DNA of 64,000 nucleotides from Tanytarsus gracilentus. Taxonomy: Eukaryota > Arthropoda > Insecta > Diptera > Chironomidae. A model generated the notes under the pieces. That model did not search any database, had not been told where the DNA came from, and saw only the letters and a list, made by a program, of their open reading frames with translations. Numbering within the stretch: the first letter of the stretch is position 1; each line of letters begins with the position of its first letter. Position numbers and translations under genes: made by a program. Shown here piece by piece: positions 38,278 to 50,273 of this stretch. The stretch covers positions 124,001 through 188,000 of the forward strand of contig JAXRKN010000031.1 of NCBI GenBank assembly GCA_038502055.1, given 5' to 3'.

Positions 38278-39990
38278 TCCTAGAGCACTTTTGGAGCAAA
38301 ATAAGCAATTTAAAATGTTTGTTTACGAAGAAATTCCTCAAAAATTTTGTGAGCAGCTTTTTTTTTGTTCTTGTGCAATTTTAATATTAAATTTTTACTC
38401 GATTTGCCGCAAGGGCGGAAAATTGCGTAAAACTTCGACTGGCGACGATCGAAAGTTGTAACGTTCGAAATTATTTCAAATTCACTCACTAGCAGAGAGA
38501 ACACAATTAAATTCAAAAATAGTTATTTAAAAGGTAATTAGAGATATTTCGACATTTAAATTAATTACTTCTTGATCGTCAGTCGACGCGGCACCCAAAA
38601 CATCACGAGTAAGCTCACGAATACTTCTGTTCCATTCTAAATTTCAAGTTTTCTATTAAATCGTCGGAGAGAGATTTTTTCAAAGGCATCTCTTGCAGAC
38701 ATTTTCCAATTCTCTGTGCAACGTCAACAAAAAATTCTTTGGAAAAGTGAGGAAATTTGATAGTTTTATAAGTGAAGTGACATCAGATATTGCATTTTAG
38801 TGGTCATAGAGTGGCCGAAAGTAGAATAAATTTCATTTCGGTGCCTTTTCCTCTAATTCGGCATTTCTTTCATAGTTAATAAGTTTTTCTGAATAGTTGA
38901 GTGAGGTCATCAGACTTTTTTTTTCTTCGTCGTCGCTTTATACAACTAAATACATATAGTGAGAATTTCTTCTTTTAGCTCAAATGCCAAAAAAAAAATT
39001 ATTACAGAAATTATTTAAGCTGCGCTATTCATTAGTTTAACTGGGCGAAAAAAAAATGTAGTGAAAATGTTTCAATTTGTTAAGTCTACGGCGACTATCG
39101 AAAGATTTTTAACATTTGTTGAGGCATGAGTGATGCGATAAGTCGTGTTAAATTAACTTCTAGATCCTTCTAACCCTTAAAAAAGGCCCAATAATTAATC
39201 TACACAACACTCGTAATTTTTCAACGAGATAAAGCTAAATCACCGGATGTATAAAATTGAGCTTAAATATGATTTTTTCCTCTGCACGAATTATCAGCAC
39301 TTTTCCCTTCTTCGCATAGAATTTTTACAAAATATAAAGCATATTAAATTATTTATTTTCTTTAAAACAAAGTAATAGACTTTTTCGTTTGAGGGTGTCT
39401 TGTAAGATTAATCTCAACATTGTTGCAATATTCACAGTTATAATTGCCGAAAAATTTCATTAACCCCTCGAGTGAGAGAAGTCATTTGTTGCATTGCTAT
39501 GGGTGAAGTGAAAGATATTTTTTTATTATCTTGTTACCACACATCATCATCATCATCATCATCATCGTCTCCATCATGATGTGTATATGTAGCATAAGAC
39601 ATAAGTTCTCATTTTCTTTTCTTCTTTTTTTTTTGAACTAAAAAAATAATATCTGGGGAATGTGCAACAAAATCACGATATGAGTTGTGAGGCCTATTAA
39701 AATAACAAAATATCAATGAAATTAATATTATTTATACATTACCCAATTAGTAACGACGTGTTATTTTCTTCTTCTTTTCTCCCTTTAGATTCCAGCGGAA
39801 AAATTTATTTTACATACGGCGAGTGAAGAGCGTGTGTGTGACTGTTGTACTATTTCTCGATTTAATTTTTTCTTTATTATAATTTAACGTCATCGTGAAT
39901 TGTCGTCGTCGTCATATTATCATTGTCAACGTTAAGGAGTGAAATCAATCTTTTTTACATACAACTCGTGTAACAGAAGAGCATGTAAAG
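38278..39990. other. Divergent intergenic region, UBE2J2 / RRBP1-like
   Basis: About 1.7 kb between two divergent ER-protein genes. It contains a (CAT)n microsatellite at 39542-39565, pyrimidine-rich tracts near 39760-39785, and a likely RRBP1 5' UTR at the right end. No coding gene was accepted. Confidence 0.4.
39542..39565. repeat. (CAT)8 microsatellite
   Basis: Eight uninterrupted CAT units, followed by an imperfect continuation and by CATCATGATGTG, which can fold back on the repeat. It is non-coding, about 430 bases upstream of the RRBP1-like start codon. Confidence 0.9.
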
Positions 39991-42900
39991 ATGGATTTGC
40001 AAGTCGGTGTAATTATTTCAATTGTCTTTATGGTATCGTTCTTGTCGTATCTGTTTATATCCAAGTTCTTGCCGCATGGTAAGACATTCGATGAAATGAT
40101 TGCGGAAAAGAAGAGAATGCGTGAAGAATTGCTCGGCACAGTGAAGCCGGCCAGTAACAAGTATGGTGGAAATAATTCAGGCGGTAACAAACGAAAGCCC
40201 AAAAAGGAAGTTAAGAAGGTAATGAATTTGATATTTCATTCAGTTAAAAACTAATTTAAATTTATTAGCAGAAGGACTCGCCACCAAAAGTGCAAACCGC
40301 TAAACCATCTGAATCGGAGTCTGAGGAAGAAAGTGACGATGATTTTGGTAATGAAATGCCGGAGATAATAAGGGAGACGGTTGTTGCTCCTCAAAAAGTC
40401 TCAAGTGTCAACAAGCGTAAAATCAAGAAGGTAATTTTCTAAATACACAAATTTTAGTAAGTGCTATAATTTTAAATCAATTACAGAAGAGCTCTGAATC
40501 TGAAGAGATCGAAGAGATCGTAAAGGAGAAAGAGGTTCGTCTTGCGGTAGCTGAGCCACCAGCAATAACAACAACAACGTCGCCTCAAGTCGGCAACAAA
40601 AATAAACCCCAACAGTCAAAGAAAAAGGGTGGCAAGGGAGGCATTTTGGTGAACAAGAATGAGCCCGCTTTATTGAAGGATAATCCGGTTGAAGTTGCCG
40701 TTAACCACTTTGAGGAAATTCATCCTAAAGATGCTATTGAGATTCAACGCACGTCATCTGTTTCTGAGGAGAAAAACACTAGAAACTTCCGAGAAAGTAA
40801 GAAGGCCAACAAGAAGGAAACACCTCCAATTTCGCCCAAAAATCAACCAGCAAAGGAAGTTTCCGTTAAGCAGAAGCGAAGTGTTGAAAATACTGTTGCT
40901 CCAAAAATCTCCAACGATGGACTTGTTGATGATGAAGCCAGCATTACACCGTTAATTCGTGACTTGAGCCGTGCTGAATTGACAAAGAATCAAATTCAAG
41001 TTCTCATCGATTTTCTTCTCAACAAGCAGTCCGATACGATTGGCAAAGAGCCCACCGAATGGACCGAGGGTAAATCGGACTTGATACAGAAATTAAAGAA
41101 ACAATTACAGGTTAGTAAACTATTCACTCGTGAAATAGTTGTAAATTTAATATTATATTTTTTTTATAGGAAAAAGAAGCTCAGCTAAAGAATGAGCAGG
41201 ATGCATTGTCGGGCATGCAAATGAAGTTGAAAGATTTGCGTGCAGAATTTAACAATGAGAAAATTCAAAATAATGCCGCACTCAAGGCACACATGGAGCA
41301 AGTGAACAATTTGAAGGCAGAGATTAAAGGATTGCAAACGGAGATACAGTTTTTGAATGAAAAGCACAATAATGAGAAGCAGTCGATGACTTTGTCGTTT
41401 AAGCAACTCCAGCAGAAATACTCGCAAGTGTCTGAGAGTTTAAAGGCGTTTGAAAGTCTTCCCAATATTCAGCAAATTCAGGACGATAATCAATTGCTTC
41501 AGAATGAAATTATTAGCAAGAATCAGCAAATAACTGAGCTGAGTGTTTTCGCCGACGAAAGTCGAAAGAATGATGTAAGCCAATTAACGCTTTAGAGTTT
41601 AGAAAAAGTTTCTAATTCACTTTTTTCTTATAGGAAGCATATAAGCAAAAGTTGGCCGAGTGTGATAGCAAAATTGCCGAAATGGAAGTCCGCTTGAGAA
41701 AGAAAGAAGAGAGCTTTGTGATCTTGGAAAATGAGATGAGGCAGTGTGTTCAAGGTTAGTTTCATTCAAGATATTTCTATGTAAATAATTTATTCAAGTG
41801 TTTGGAAATTCCCGAACAAAAAATATAAGAAATATTAATTACACACTTAAATTTTTGTAACGCTTCAGATATTGCAAAACGTGACAGCGAAATTCAAAAG
41901 CTGGGCGGTGAAGCTGTGCACGTCAAGGAGATGTTACAAAAGCAGACAATCGAGAAGGAGCAACTTACTCAACAAGTGAATACACTTCATCAAAACAATC
42001 ACGCTGAGGAGAATAAGATTGAAATTAGAAACCTTCAGAATGCCCTCGATTCGAGCAAGAAAGAAATCGAATCGCAGCGAGCACTCGGCAATGATTATAA
42101 GATCAGAATTGAGGATCTGACCAAGCAAGTTACTGAAGCGAAACAGCTGACTCAAAAGTCTAATGATAACTTTTTGGTAAATAATAATGTTTTAGTTTGT
42201 ATTAAATCTTACAAAATTACTTAATCAACATTACAGTTGAACGAGAAATTGAATGAGATGGCAGTTAATCATCAAAATATTATCAGCGAGAAAGATAAGC
42301 AGTTGGCCGAGTGTCAAAAACAAATCGAAGGCCTTCAAAGAGCTGAAAATGAGCTTTCAAAGCAGATTGAGGAGCAAAAAGCGAAAAATAATGTGAGCTC
42401 ACTTTAAATATATTAAAATTTCCTATATATAGCTTCCCACGAAAAATTTCCTTCCAAAGTTAAATTATTAACACTGTATATTTTTCTCTCCCCACGAATA
42501 CTTTTTTCGAATGATTAAATATGACAATGAAAAATTGAAATGTGGCTTTAAAAAAAACATTTTATTAATGGTGTAGGATTTGCGAATGAAAAATTGGAAG
42601 TTGGTTGAAGCGCTGCAAGCCGCACAAACTTCGTCGGCGTCAAAATTGACATCAAATAACTCCAATAATTCCGTTGTAAGTTCTACTCAATAATGCAGGA
42701 GAGATTTTATTTTGCTTGCGAATTGTCTGTGTTTATTCATCACACCTTTAATCTATCATTTTTTTTGTGTTTAGTCACAAGAACGTGACTAAGTCTTGAA
42801 AAAAGTTTTCTTCATAATCTCAAACACATTGCATTTTAGACTTGTTGTAATTTTTATTCCCGTTCTCTCAAAAAAAAAATGAAAAATGGAAGTCAAGGTG

Positions 42901-43519
42901 TGATGCTTCGAACACCTTGATTTCTTAATGAATTGGAACATTCATTTTAATTATTTTTCTACCTCTCTTACAGGCCCACGAGAACGGCAACGACTTGAAG
43001 ACAGTTAAAGAAATAGTAACTCAATACTTCCCCGATCACTGCGAATCCGTGTCAGCATCAGACGACGAGACAAAGTGGTTGAAGAGCGTACTAGAGAACC
43101 TTAAGACACAGATAGTTAGCAATAATCAATCAAATCATAGCACTCCAATTAACGCCAATCATTTAAATAATAATAGTAATAGTAACTTTCATGATGCAGA
43201 GAAAAATAGCAGTAGTACTAAGGCACTTAATGGTGATACCAATTCCACTTCATCTCCATCATCGGGCGAAAACGAAATTATTTTACTGCAAAATGCTCAA
43301 CTTAGGACAACCGTCGAAGAGTATAAGAACATCATATCGGAAACCGTAAGAAATGATTTAGTTAAGTGATGTTTTAATTTAATTTATTTTAAAATTTAGG
43401 AGAGCATGTTGAAAAATCTTGAATCGAAAGTTCGTGAGCAGGATGCTTACTGGACAAAGGTGGTCTTAATGAAAGACAACGAAATAGAGAATTTGAAATC
43501 TCATGAGCAGCAGTCATGA
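39991..43519 (+). CDS. RRBP1: RRBP1/p180-kinectin-like ER membrane coiled-coil protein
   Basis: ER membrane protein linking ER to ribosomes, mRNA or microtubules. Ten coding exons: 39991-40218, 40272-40430, 40487-41110, 41170-41574, 41634-41754, 41869-42176, 42237-42392, 42577-42675, 42974-43345, 43400-43519; 863 residues. It has a short lumenal N-terminus, one hydrophobic anchor at about 6-28 (GVIISIVFMVSFLSYLFI), a Lys-rich segment with SKKKGGKGG but none of the long decapeptide repeats of vertebrate p180, then a conserved block (ASITPLIRDLSRAELTKNQI) and a long coiled coil. DLRMKNWKLVEALQAAQ and VEEYKNIISETESMLKNLE match RRBP1/kinectin closely. Most junctions are phase 0. The stop lies inside a 13-base tandem duplication that appears to have cut off a spliced final exon (see findings). 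Confidence 0.88.
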
Positions 43520-43523
43520 GCAG
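43501..43523 (+). repeat. Partial tandem duplication of 13 bases at the RRBP1 stop
   Basis: The 13-mer TCATGAGCAGCAG is followed at once by TCATGAGCAG and a GTAATT donor. The second copy puts TGA in frame. A single copy would join in phase 0 to an exon at 43578. Confidence 0.85.
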
Positions 43524-45138
43524 GTAATTTCTAATATGACAACCAATTGTTAAATCCATTAATAAAAATTCTTTCAGAACCGGATGATTAGTGAACTAGA
43601 CTAAACATCAACTTAATTTGACAGCTGGAACTGCCTTCATTTTTATTATAACAAAATATAGCTCGCGTTCCGTTAAAGAAATGACAGTCTTTCTTCCGCT
43701 AAACTTAGAGATGAGAAAAAGTTGTTCAATTTTTATAAATCCACAAAAAATCTCTTTATTCACTAATTTGCATCTGAATGTTCCATTATTATTTTTTTCT
43801 TACTTTAAAAAAAACTTGATATACGATTGTGAAAAGGAAAATGTACTATGAAAATTTCCTAAATATTTTTTACACCGTTAAGATAAATTTCCTTCTTTTG
43901 TTGCAATTGACGCATTAATTATTTGAAAATTAATTTCTGCGGCATGCAATTCGCATGTCTTCGATAAGAAATGATTAATTAAAAAAAATGGTAGATTAGT
44001 GAAATTATAACTTCAGTTCTATTAGTTTTAAGACACTGAAAAAAATCCCTTAAATCATAATTTATATAATCTTATTTTATTTGAATATTAAGCGATGATT
44101 AAATTATAGCTAATGAAAGATTTGAGATGATGAAAGGATCCATTATACCTTGAACTAGTTATAATTTTATATGTATGCATTACCCACATTATGATTGAGG
44201 AGAAAGATTCTGATTGATGAGATGAGGCAAGCTGAAAAGATAATTTTAAAGCGCAAAAGTAGATTTACTGATAATAACGAGAAAGAACTTTAAATAATCT
44301 TACATGGCATTATCGTAATGATTTAGATTCAAAATTCCCCTAAAAGCTAATTTAATCATATTTTTTTTGTTTTGCATCCCAACACGCATTTATTACTCCC
44401 CATAATAATTATTATTCATACCAACCACACGCATCATATTGAAGAATTACCCAACATGCATTAATCTTAAGTTTTTATCATACACACACAAACACACACT
44501 CATTCCTCTAGCACAAGGTATCAAGTTAACAACCAATTTGTTATCGAATGTGTTCTCAAAAATGTTCACACACCTTATCGCTCTCATGTCTCTCCAACAA
44601 CAACCCCCCTTTTCAATCATGTCTCTCTATATACGAAAGAAATTTCTATGATTTCTATAAAACTATTATTTTTTGAGTTTAGTGCAATAAAAAAAAGAGA
44701 AAAAAAAACACTAAAAAAATAATAAATATTAATTGGGGAAAATCTTAATTAAAGTTAAGATAATTAACGATGAAAAATATAATGAAAAAATACAACTCTT
44801 TTTTGTAAAGGAAATTTAAAATTTATTTTGGACAGAAAAATAAAATTTCAAAAATTGATGAGAAATAAAGAAGAATAAATTAACATATGTAACAGGAAAA
44901 AAATATTCAAATGCATTTTCTATGATATAAAATTTAAACGAAAGAAATTCTTTAAAAATTCGTTGATCAACGTAAAAATCGTCAAGTGTATGTTGGAATA
45001 AGTTTTTTTTATTAACTTTTTCTACTCTAAGTTTGTTCTTTTCTCTCATTTACTTTTATAAAAAGTCTCACGGAATCACCTTACATGCTCAATGTGTGAT
45101 ATTATAATACAAATATTTCTTAAAGCGACTTAAATCCA
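43520..45138. other. Convergent 3' region, RRBP1 / ZnT7
   Basis: About 1.6 kb between convergent genes. It begins with the RRBP1 splice donor and short downstream exon (43578 onward), followed by AT-rich sequence. A CA-rich patch near 44483-44500 is the only simple repeat noticed. No coding gene or RNA gene was recognised. Confidence 0.4.
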
Positions 45139-46417
45139 TCACATTGTCTGATAATCTAGTTGGATATAAATCTGTCGAACGCCGGCCGCCTCGAAAATCA
45201 TTCGCGTGTGACTTACAACATATTTGGGATCAACGTTTTTGCTAACTTCGAGCTTAATTGCACCAACATAGTAGTCGCTGCAGAGTGTCCAAAAGTGAGG
45301 CTCCTGAACCGAGTAAACACCAGCGAGGCCCATAACTTTTTGATAGCAACCCGGTAGCACTCGATCGAGACTTTGAGGTTGTCTCTGCATTAGAACGGCA
45401 ATCGATTCTTGTATCAGCGAGAGGACACTGAGCGCAATGAGGATTGCAATGAACATACTACAAATTGGATCGGCAATCATCCAGCCGAAGTAATACATGA
45501 GAAGGGAAGAAATGATGACGCCGACAGAGCCAAGTGTGTCGGCAAGAATGTGAAGAAAAACGCCACGCATAATTTGTGAGTTTTCCATGTCAAATGTATG
45601 TGAGTGTCCATGACTAGCTCCATGATTGTTCATCAGCACTGCTGTTTCGTCGTCATGATTATGCGAGTGGTTGTTGTGATTATTGTGTGAGTGACCTAGA
45701 AAAAAATTGTTTTAATAAACATGCAAATATTATGATAAGTTCCGCTTACCGTGAGATCCACCACCACCGCCATGTGAGTGCCCATGGCCGCCACCTCCAT
45801 GAGAATGTCCATGCTGAAAGGCATAGATGCCCACTAAATTGACAATAAATCCAAGTACGGACACGACAAAGAGTCGATCATGTTTTACCTAATTAAAAGG
45901 AAATTAATAAGCACTTAGGTAATTGAATAGTGTCTATACACTCACTTCTGGCGGCTCAATAAGACGCTCTACACTCTCGGACATGATGAAGAAGGCAATA
46001 AAGAGAAGGAAAAGACTATTTACAAAGCCAGCCAGAACTTCAGCTCTCACATAGCCATATGAATACTTGTCGGTGGCCTTCCATTTCGTAATGACGGAAG
46101 CAGCGAGACCCGCCAGTAAGCCTGTACAATCGAAGAACATGTGAAACGAGTCCGAGATAAGACCTAAAACATAACAAAAAAAAAGGTGATTAATGATGTG
46201 TACACTTTTTTTGTAGGAATTTTTTTTGACACATACCCAAACTATTGGTCCATACGCCATAGAGAAGCTCTACGAAGGCGAATGACAGGTTGAGGAGGAG
46301 AAACAAGAACAAATTTCTCGAATTTTTATCATTAAAAATTAACCGGAACCATGAATGAAGCTTTTCTCGTATCCTATAGCCGAGTCCTCGCGGGTCCTTA
46401 TGTGTTAATGGAAGCAT
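45139..46417 (-). CDS. SLC30A7: ZnT7-type zinc transporter (SLC30A7)
   Basis: Cation diffusion facilitator that moves cytosolic zinc into the early secretory pathway (fly ZnT86D). Exons 46417-46237, 46163-45946, 45888-45750 and 45695-45139 give 364 residues (human 376). Six membrane segments are visible. The transport-site residues are in SDSFHMFFDC (TM2) and HILADTLGSVGV (TM5). The loop between TM4 and TM5 is strongly His-rich (GHSHGGGGHGHSHGGGG, then NNHNNHSHNH), a family feature thought to bind zinc, and is split by the third intron. A cytosolic C-terminal domain (LGSVGV onward to IYIQLDYQTM) completes the protein. The start MLPLTHKDPRGLGYRIREK matches the family N-terminus. Confidence 0.95.
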
Positions 46418-46778
46418 GCTTAACTAATTTTTCTTCTCGCACTCGCACTTTTTTGTAGTTTCTATTGACTGCAAAAGAATTTATTAGAAAAAAGTCTTTA
46501 TACTTTGCCACGTCGTTTAATCAATTGATAATTTGGTGGATTTCTCTAAATTTAAACACACAACTCGACTCACCTCTCAAAAGCTCGTCAACTTCAATTA
46601 TTTCTGGCCAATTTTAATTCTTTACTATTCGCTGTTTAGCTTCATTTTGCAAATATATGAATTTTTATAAAAATTGAAAAATTTACTGTAAACAAGACTG
46701 CTCAATTGCTGTTGATTTCCCCCTTGCTCGATTATCCGACCGCTCCATGTCGTCCTTTCGCTTTGAATTTTTAGAGCA
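46418..46778. other. Divergent promoter region, ZnT7 / RpS25
   Basis: A 361-base interval between divergent genes. Close to the RpS25 start, TCGTCCTTTCGCTTTG (46751-46766) is a pyrimidine-rich stretch of the kind expected at a 5' TOP transcription start. No other element was identified. Confidence 0.45.
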
Positions 46779-47535
46779 ATGGTAATGTTGAAAATTTAAT
46801 TTTAATAATTTAAGTGAATAAATTGAGTGAAAATGGTGTAAAAATACGCTAAATGTGATGGGGGCTGTGAATGGCATTGGATGTGCATTAAATTGAGGAG
46901 AGAAGTGCTCAAATATTGATGAAAATGAAATAGTTTTGATTTCAAACATGCACTAGAGTTTTTATAAATTTAATTTGATTTTCCTAACCTATTAATTTAA
47001 TCTTCACTCGGCTCATGCAACTCCAATGATGATTCACAACATCCAGTCGTTGATTTATTCACAAAATATGCCAAAATTTGAGAATAAAAATTCTAACCTC
47101 TTGCACTTGTTTATTTCAGCCTCCCAAGAAGGATTCCAAATCGTCGGCTAAGCAGCCACAAAAGACCCAAAAGAAGAAGGAAGGAGGAGGTGGCGGTGGC
47201 AAGGCCAAGAAGAAGAAGTGGTCTAAAGGAAAGGTCCGTGATAAGTTGAACAATCAGGTTTTGTTTGACAAGGCCACATACGAGAAGTTGTATAAGGAAG
47301 TGCCGCAATACAAGCTCATCACACCATCAGTCGTTTCCGAAAGATTGAAGGTGCGCGGATCACTCGCCAAGAGAGCTCTCATTGAGTTGCGTGACAAAGG
47401 TGATTATTGAGCGATTGACGAAATTTTAATAAATCTAATTGAATTTTGATTCTAGGATTGATCAAGCAAGTTGTTCATCACAATGCCCAACTCATCTTCA
47501 CCAGAACCACAAAGGGAGACGACCCCGTGGCGTAA
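46779..47535 (+). CDS. RpS25: Ribosomal protein S25 (eS25)
   Basis: Small-subunit ribosomal protein near the head of the 40S, also needed for some IRES-driven initiation. Exon 1 contributes only the ATG (46779-46781) followed by GTAATG; exon 2 is 47120-47399 and exon 3 is 47456-47535, giving 120 residues (fly 117). The N-terminus is the family's Lys-rich arm (MPPKKDSKSSAKQPQK, then KAKKKKWSKGKVRDKLNN). It is followed by the winged-helix core VLFDKATYEKLYKEVPQYK, LITPSVVSERLKVRGSLAK, and the tail LIKQVVHHNAQLIFTR. The ATG choice rests on the family N-terminus beginning MPPKK and on a TOP-like tract 13-28 bases upstream. Another ATGGT at about 46833 (ATGGTGTAA) is a less likely alternative. Confidence 0.93.
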
Positions 47536-47850
47536 ACACTTGTTTTCTTCATAATATGGTCTGCTTAACTCTTAAATTCCAATAAAATTCGTGAATTTTC
47601 TCCAAAAAGAGCTTTGGAAAATTGAAAATGTGCAGTCTTAATTTTTTCATTTCAGCGGGTGTTGATGATTTTAATAAAAGCTGAAAATTAATAAGAAAAT
47701 CTTCAAATTTCTTTTAAATTCTTCCGTAAAAATGTTTATTTATCTTCCATTAAATGCTTTAAACTATATTCAAATAAATTGGATCATCCTTTGAGTGAAA
47801 AATATTCTTTTAAATATTTGGTAAAAGAAGATCCTTGAGAATGACGGTGC
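47536..47850. other. Convergent 3' UTRs, RpS25 / HMG-like gene
   Basis: Short AT-rich interval between two converging genes. Apart from the RpS25 poly(A) signal, and an ATTTA-rich stretch on the HMG side, nothing was seen. Confidence 0.45.
47581..47586 (+). terminator. Candidate poly(A) signal of RpS25
   Basis: AATAAA 46 bases after the RpS25 stop codon, in an otherwise AT-rich 3' UTR. Confidence 0.5.
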
Positions 47851-48123
47851 TCACTTCTTCTTTGGCTTCTTAGCTCCATCAGTTTTCATTTTAGGCTCAA
47901 AATCGTTGCCTTCGTAGTTAGCCTTTGCTTCATCCGACAGAGCTTTGTAAGTTTCTGCAGCCTCTTTTAAAAATGGCTGGTACTCTCCCTTTTCAAATGA
48001 ATGATTCAAGCGATACTCTTTCATGTAATTTATCCATCGTTTACTCTTGGTACTTAGTTCTTTTTTGACACTACCCTTTCTCTTTGCCTTTGTAACTCTT
48101 CCAGAGCCTTCTGTTGGTGCCAT
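47851..48123 (-). CDS. Small HMG-box-like basic chromatin protein
   Basis: A single coding exon for 90 residues. A basic N-terminus (RVTKAKRKGSVKK) is followed by a compact helical core with an HMG-box-like pattern: KRWINYMKEYRLNH (helix 1), then FLKEAAETYKALSDEAKANY (helix 2), and a Lys-rich tail (GAKKPKKK). The third HMG helix is short or absent. Size and arrangement recall the MST-HMG-box proteins that act as sperm or DNA-packing proteins in flies, but I cannot confirm that group. Upstream on the same strand a 5' UTR intron can be seen (48288-48132: CAAG|GTAATT ... CTACAG), eight bases before the ATG, which supports it as a real transcribed gene. Confident as a gene; fold assignment is moderate. 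Confidence 0.65.
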   Translation of the reverse strand: MAPTEGSGRVTKAKRKGSVKKELSTKSKRWINYMKEYRLNHSFEKGEYQPFLKEAAETYKALSDEAKANYEGNDFEPKMKTDGAKKPKKK

Positions 48124-50273
48124 TTTAATGTCTGTAGATCAGAAAAATAATTTTTTCAAAAAACCACGTTAGAAAAATGGTGGAAATTTTCAACTTGATC
48201 TTTGAGAGCGAAATTCAAGGAAATTTGTGTGTACTTCATGCAATTCGGACATCCCATAACTAGGACTTCATTTCAGTTTGTAAATTACCTTGCTGTGATC
48301 CTTTAAATTGTTTTAAATTAAGCGAAGAAGTTTTCTTCAGAGATTTGTCGCGCGCTTCGTCGTGTGAAAATGAAATTAATGAGTGACAAGACCCGCGTGC
48401 GGGGCGAAAAACTATGGAAAAATTTGGGAACTTGCGTAGTTAAAATTTTTTGAATTTTAACCGTTACACGTGGCAGATTTAATAAAATTACAGCTAAAGA
48501 TATAAATTTATATTTAATTAGATTTTATAGCTGAAATCATTTTATGATATTAAAAGTTAAATTAAAAGGTAAAACATAGGAACATTCGATCAGTGAAAAT
48601 TGAGTTATTAAACTTTCATAAAAAAAGCATGCACAGGACGTAATAAGTAATAATTTTTTTTTCGAGAGACACAATATTCATCATACAAAAGTCTGAGTCT
48701 AGTGCAACAAAACACTTTTACGTCTCTCGGCATATCAACATTTCCTCTCTCATGTTCGCACACACTTTTTCTCCTTCACACATTCATTGTGTTGAACTTT
48801 ACTCAAGAGAGATCGCAAATTCATTCGATTCGTGTCTTTTGGTCAATTAACATCGCTTGTTCCGTGGTCTTGAAAAAAAAATAAATTTCAAAATTGTTTG
48901 TCAGTATTTTTTGGGATATTTTTTAAGACACATATTGAAAATGCGATAAAGTTTAAAGAATAGTGTAAGTGGATGATATAAATAATAAATGTCAATTTTG
49001 CTTTACTTAATGACATCATTACAAATATAAAAAAAATGCTATTGATATAACGAGAGGAAATACACAATCGAATGTGAAAAAAAAAATATTCTGCAAATAA
49101 TAAATGAATATTTTCTAAGAAAAATCATAACGTGTGATGTGTGCAAGCTCATAAGTGCTATCGTGTAATTTTAAAAAAAGTCAAGAGGATCAAAAAATAA
49201 ACGAATTGTTGCACATGCTTTACATAATAATCGAAAACAATTTTTTTTATAAAGAAGCGTGCGAGAAATTCCCCAAAACTGGTTTTCATGAATGACGATT
49301 AAAAGTTGGTGCTCTCTTCTAAATTAATAGCTAAAACATGTCAAAGATCAATCATTAATGATTTGGGGGTTTATATACATTTAAATTTTAAAAAAATTAA
49401 TATTTTAAATGAACAAATTGTTTTCCGGCTCTTAAGACTTTTTTTCTCTTCAGAAGGTCATTCAATAAAATAAAATCAAGCCGTTTTTAAAGGGTTATTT
49501 CTAAGTTTTCTTATTCGCATAAAATTTCTTACAATATTTGATAGAGTAAAGTATAATAAATGATTTCTTATCATATCAATACTCTGCTGATACGTGATAG
49601 ATAAAAAATATAAAACGAAAGGAAATAACAAGAAAGCAAATGCTGCTAAATTTCAATTTAATTCAATGAAACTGATTGCAAAAATTCCTCTTACATGTTC
49701 TGCATCGATTAACCTGTTTTAATGATATTCAACTTATTTGCTGATATACAAAGAAAACTCATTTTGCTAAATTCTCAAATAATCACAACGAAAATATTAA
49801 GTAAAAGATAAGACGAACACAATTTCCCTTTTACAATCCAAATGACGTTTTTTCGTACACCTTAAAATGATTCACGATATCAATTAGTGGGAATGTCTAT
49901 GACTTTTCATTAATTATTTTAATAACAATGTTATTTTAGGGTCGTTCACCAATTATCAGAATTTATTGATTTTCTATGCAAAAAATTTGTTCAGGATTTA
50001 AGGGTGTGATGAAATGGTTTTTATTAATAATTTTTAGGTAAAGTTTTCTTCTAGGAAAATTATGAAAAATCCAAGAAAACGTTTTAATTTCTCACAAACT
50101 TAAATCTCTTTGAATGTAAAATACTAAAATCCCCGAAAAATGTGTGAATTAGAAGAAGCGCGAGTGATTCCGTTTTTAAAACCCACCTATTGTTTTCTTC
50201 TTCTTCTTACAGATGTTTGCGTTAATTGAAATTGATTGAAATTTTTAGTTTGTAAACAGAAAATCAAAGCAAA
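48124..50273. other. Divergent intergenic region and 5' UTR, HMG-like / GPCR
   Basis: The left part holds the 5' UTR exon and intron of the HMG-like gene (donor at 48288). The right end holds the 5' UTR exon of the GPCR, opened by a strong acceptor (TTCTTCTTCTTACAG) at 50212, so at least one GPCR non-coding exon lies upstream within this interval or beyond. A pyrimidine-rich stretch at 48715-48790 is a candidate first-exon region. The rest is AT-rich without recognisable genes. Confidence 0.4.
50213..50239 (+). promoter_or_regulatory. Upstream ORF in the GPCR 5' UTR
   Basis: ATG begins exactly at the first base after the AG acceptor and opens eight codons ending TGA at 50239, 34 bases before the main ATG. 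It could damp translation of the receptor. If the acceptor is used the uORF is unavoidable. Confidence 0.45.

Noticed and set aside
46782..47119. Possible intronic box C/D snoRNA in RpS25 intron 1
   Set aside because: ATGATGA occurs near 47026 but no CTGA box D at suitable distance and no closing stem were found, although ribosomal-protein introns often host such RNAs.
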